Shown: positions 63,267-64,000 of the stretch, in pieces
How positions within the stretch are numbered: the stretch's first letter is position 1
How the letters are laid out: each line of letters opens with the position of its first letter
Assembly: GCA_963580285.1 (NCBI GenBank)
Contig: OY757021.1
Span: 90,383,221 to 90,447,220, forward strand
Direction: 5' to 3'
Length of the DNA stretch: 64,000 bases
Source: Lucinisca nassula
Taxonomy: Eukaryota > Mollusca > Bivalvia > Lucinida > Lucinidae
The notes under the pieces: generated by a model
Databases searched by the model: none
What the model saw: the letters and a program-made list of their open reading frames with translations, nothing else
Told to the model about the DNA's origin: nothing
Translations under genes and position numbers: made by a program

Positions 63267-63562
63267 TCATCACGAAAACCCTCCTATAATTTGACCACTT
63301 TGAATATATTTGACCAACTTTTATATAGAAAAGTAGAATTAAAACAAAGATCAAGAATCGATACAATTAACTTACTCCACCCATCAAAGACACCAAAGGG
63401 AAAGAAAACTGGGGTATGCAGGGGTAAACCCTATTCTTCTTATTTCTGGTATAAAATATAGATTGTGGGTACGAAAAATATCACAATTTTTCATCTTAAA
63501 ATTTTCGTTTTTTTTCGGCAGTAAAGTTTAAAATGTATTTGTATAAGCTTTTTTTCTTAATG
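63267..63562 (-). mobile_element. Hairpin MITE A with internal insertion, core deleted
   Basis: 'catcacgaaaaccctcc' start. An insertion at 63345-63405 ('agagacaccaaagg' type) matches the one in 10751-11135. The hairpin jumps from 'gtgggtac' to 'gaaaaatatcac', so the core is lost. Confidence 0.7.
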
Positions 63563-63569
63563 TTATAAC

Positions 63570-64000
63570 CATGGGCCACGTTTGCATGTCCATCCTCCTG
63601 TTTACCAGCATTGTTACGTGTATCAGCATTGATTATCTTAATAAAAGTATCAATATATGAAGACTCAAGTGTGCATTTTTATGGTCGTTGTGGATATGTT
63701 ATTTCTACCATTTTATGGGCCGATCATACTTGGGGAATTAAATCGTCATAAGTCACAAGTTACGTAATCATGGCCAAAATTTTTTGCTTATTTCAAACTT
63801 TCCATGTTTCATTTCACTAGGGATGTTGCTTCGGGGGTGCGAAGGGCGTACTTTTGACGGAAAATGGAAAATTGTCGGCCAAAGTCTCCGTGTTGACACA
63901 AATTGACGTTTTTTTCAGGTCCGTGATAAAAAGTTTCCTTTCATTCATACTCCAGCGCTGCAAATTTCCATGGCAAATTCTAGCGATGTACATAGTTAAA
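63570..64000. other. No gene seen
   Basis: Unassigned sequence to the window edge; no ORF above about 60 codons. Confidence 0.35.

Overview
The window is nuclear DNA from an animal, most likely a bivalve mollusc. It is AT-rich, with no operons and almost no coding capacity, and it is crowded with short interspersed and foldback repeats. Several tandem cores of about 145-170 bp each sit beside an (ACGG)n-type microsatellite and a short hairpin, the architecture of the bivalve pearl/CvA-like elements. Only two convincing host coding exons are present: 23367-24566 and 59188-60108. They are same-strand paralogues encoding N-terminal-RASSF-like (RASSF9/10/Meru-type) proteins. Each is preceded by a TATA-containing promoter and a small predicted non-coding first exon with a splice donor. 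A third promoter/first-exon module of similar design lies at 5729-5892.

Layout. 1-1500: a 165-bp tandem satellite interrupted by a probable hammerhead-element relic. 1621-1862: a tRNA-derived SINE. 2511-3858: a complete mariner element with perfect 28-bp inverted repeats and a dead transposase. 4-6 kb: CA microsatellites and the first hairpin MITE. 6.5-7.75 kb: a GC-rich island with decayed coding sequence of unknown family. 8-10.3 kb: a tandem-core element. 10.4-17.3 kb: hairpin MITEs, nested SINEs and a Mutator-like element full of GATATC palindromes. It also holds a 261-bp tandem unit carrying two intact-looking type I hammerhead ribozymes (13578-14029). 18-22 kb: a 167-bp tandem core, SINE and palindromic MITE nests and a second hammerhead element. 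22.3-24.6 kb: RASSF-like gene 1. 25-36 kb: MITEs, a large foldback element, tandem cores and a Tc1 relic split by 3.7 kb. 37.4-41.9 kb: two copies of one repeat, one carrying a 1.18-kb palindromic transposon with its own TATA box and ORF, the other being its empty site. 42-43.9 kb: a 145-bp array rich in nuclear-receptor half-sites and a second Tc1 relic. 44-49.2 kb: more GATATC elements. 49.8-56 kb: tandem cores and MITEs. 56.4-60.1 kb: RASSF-like gene 2. 60-64 kb: MITEs.

The strongest non-gene signal is the pair of hammerhead ribozymes. All conserved core positions and all three stems can be traced by eye, and cleavage at both would release a 261-nt RNA. This points to a retrozyme-like element. 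Apart from the two genes the window is a record of nested transposition, and many target-site duplications can be read directly. Gene-model statements are inference from splice and promoter motifs; no transcript data were available.
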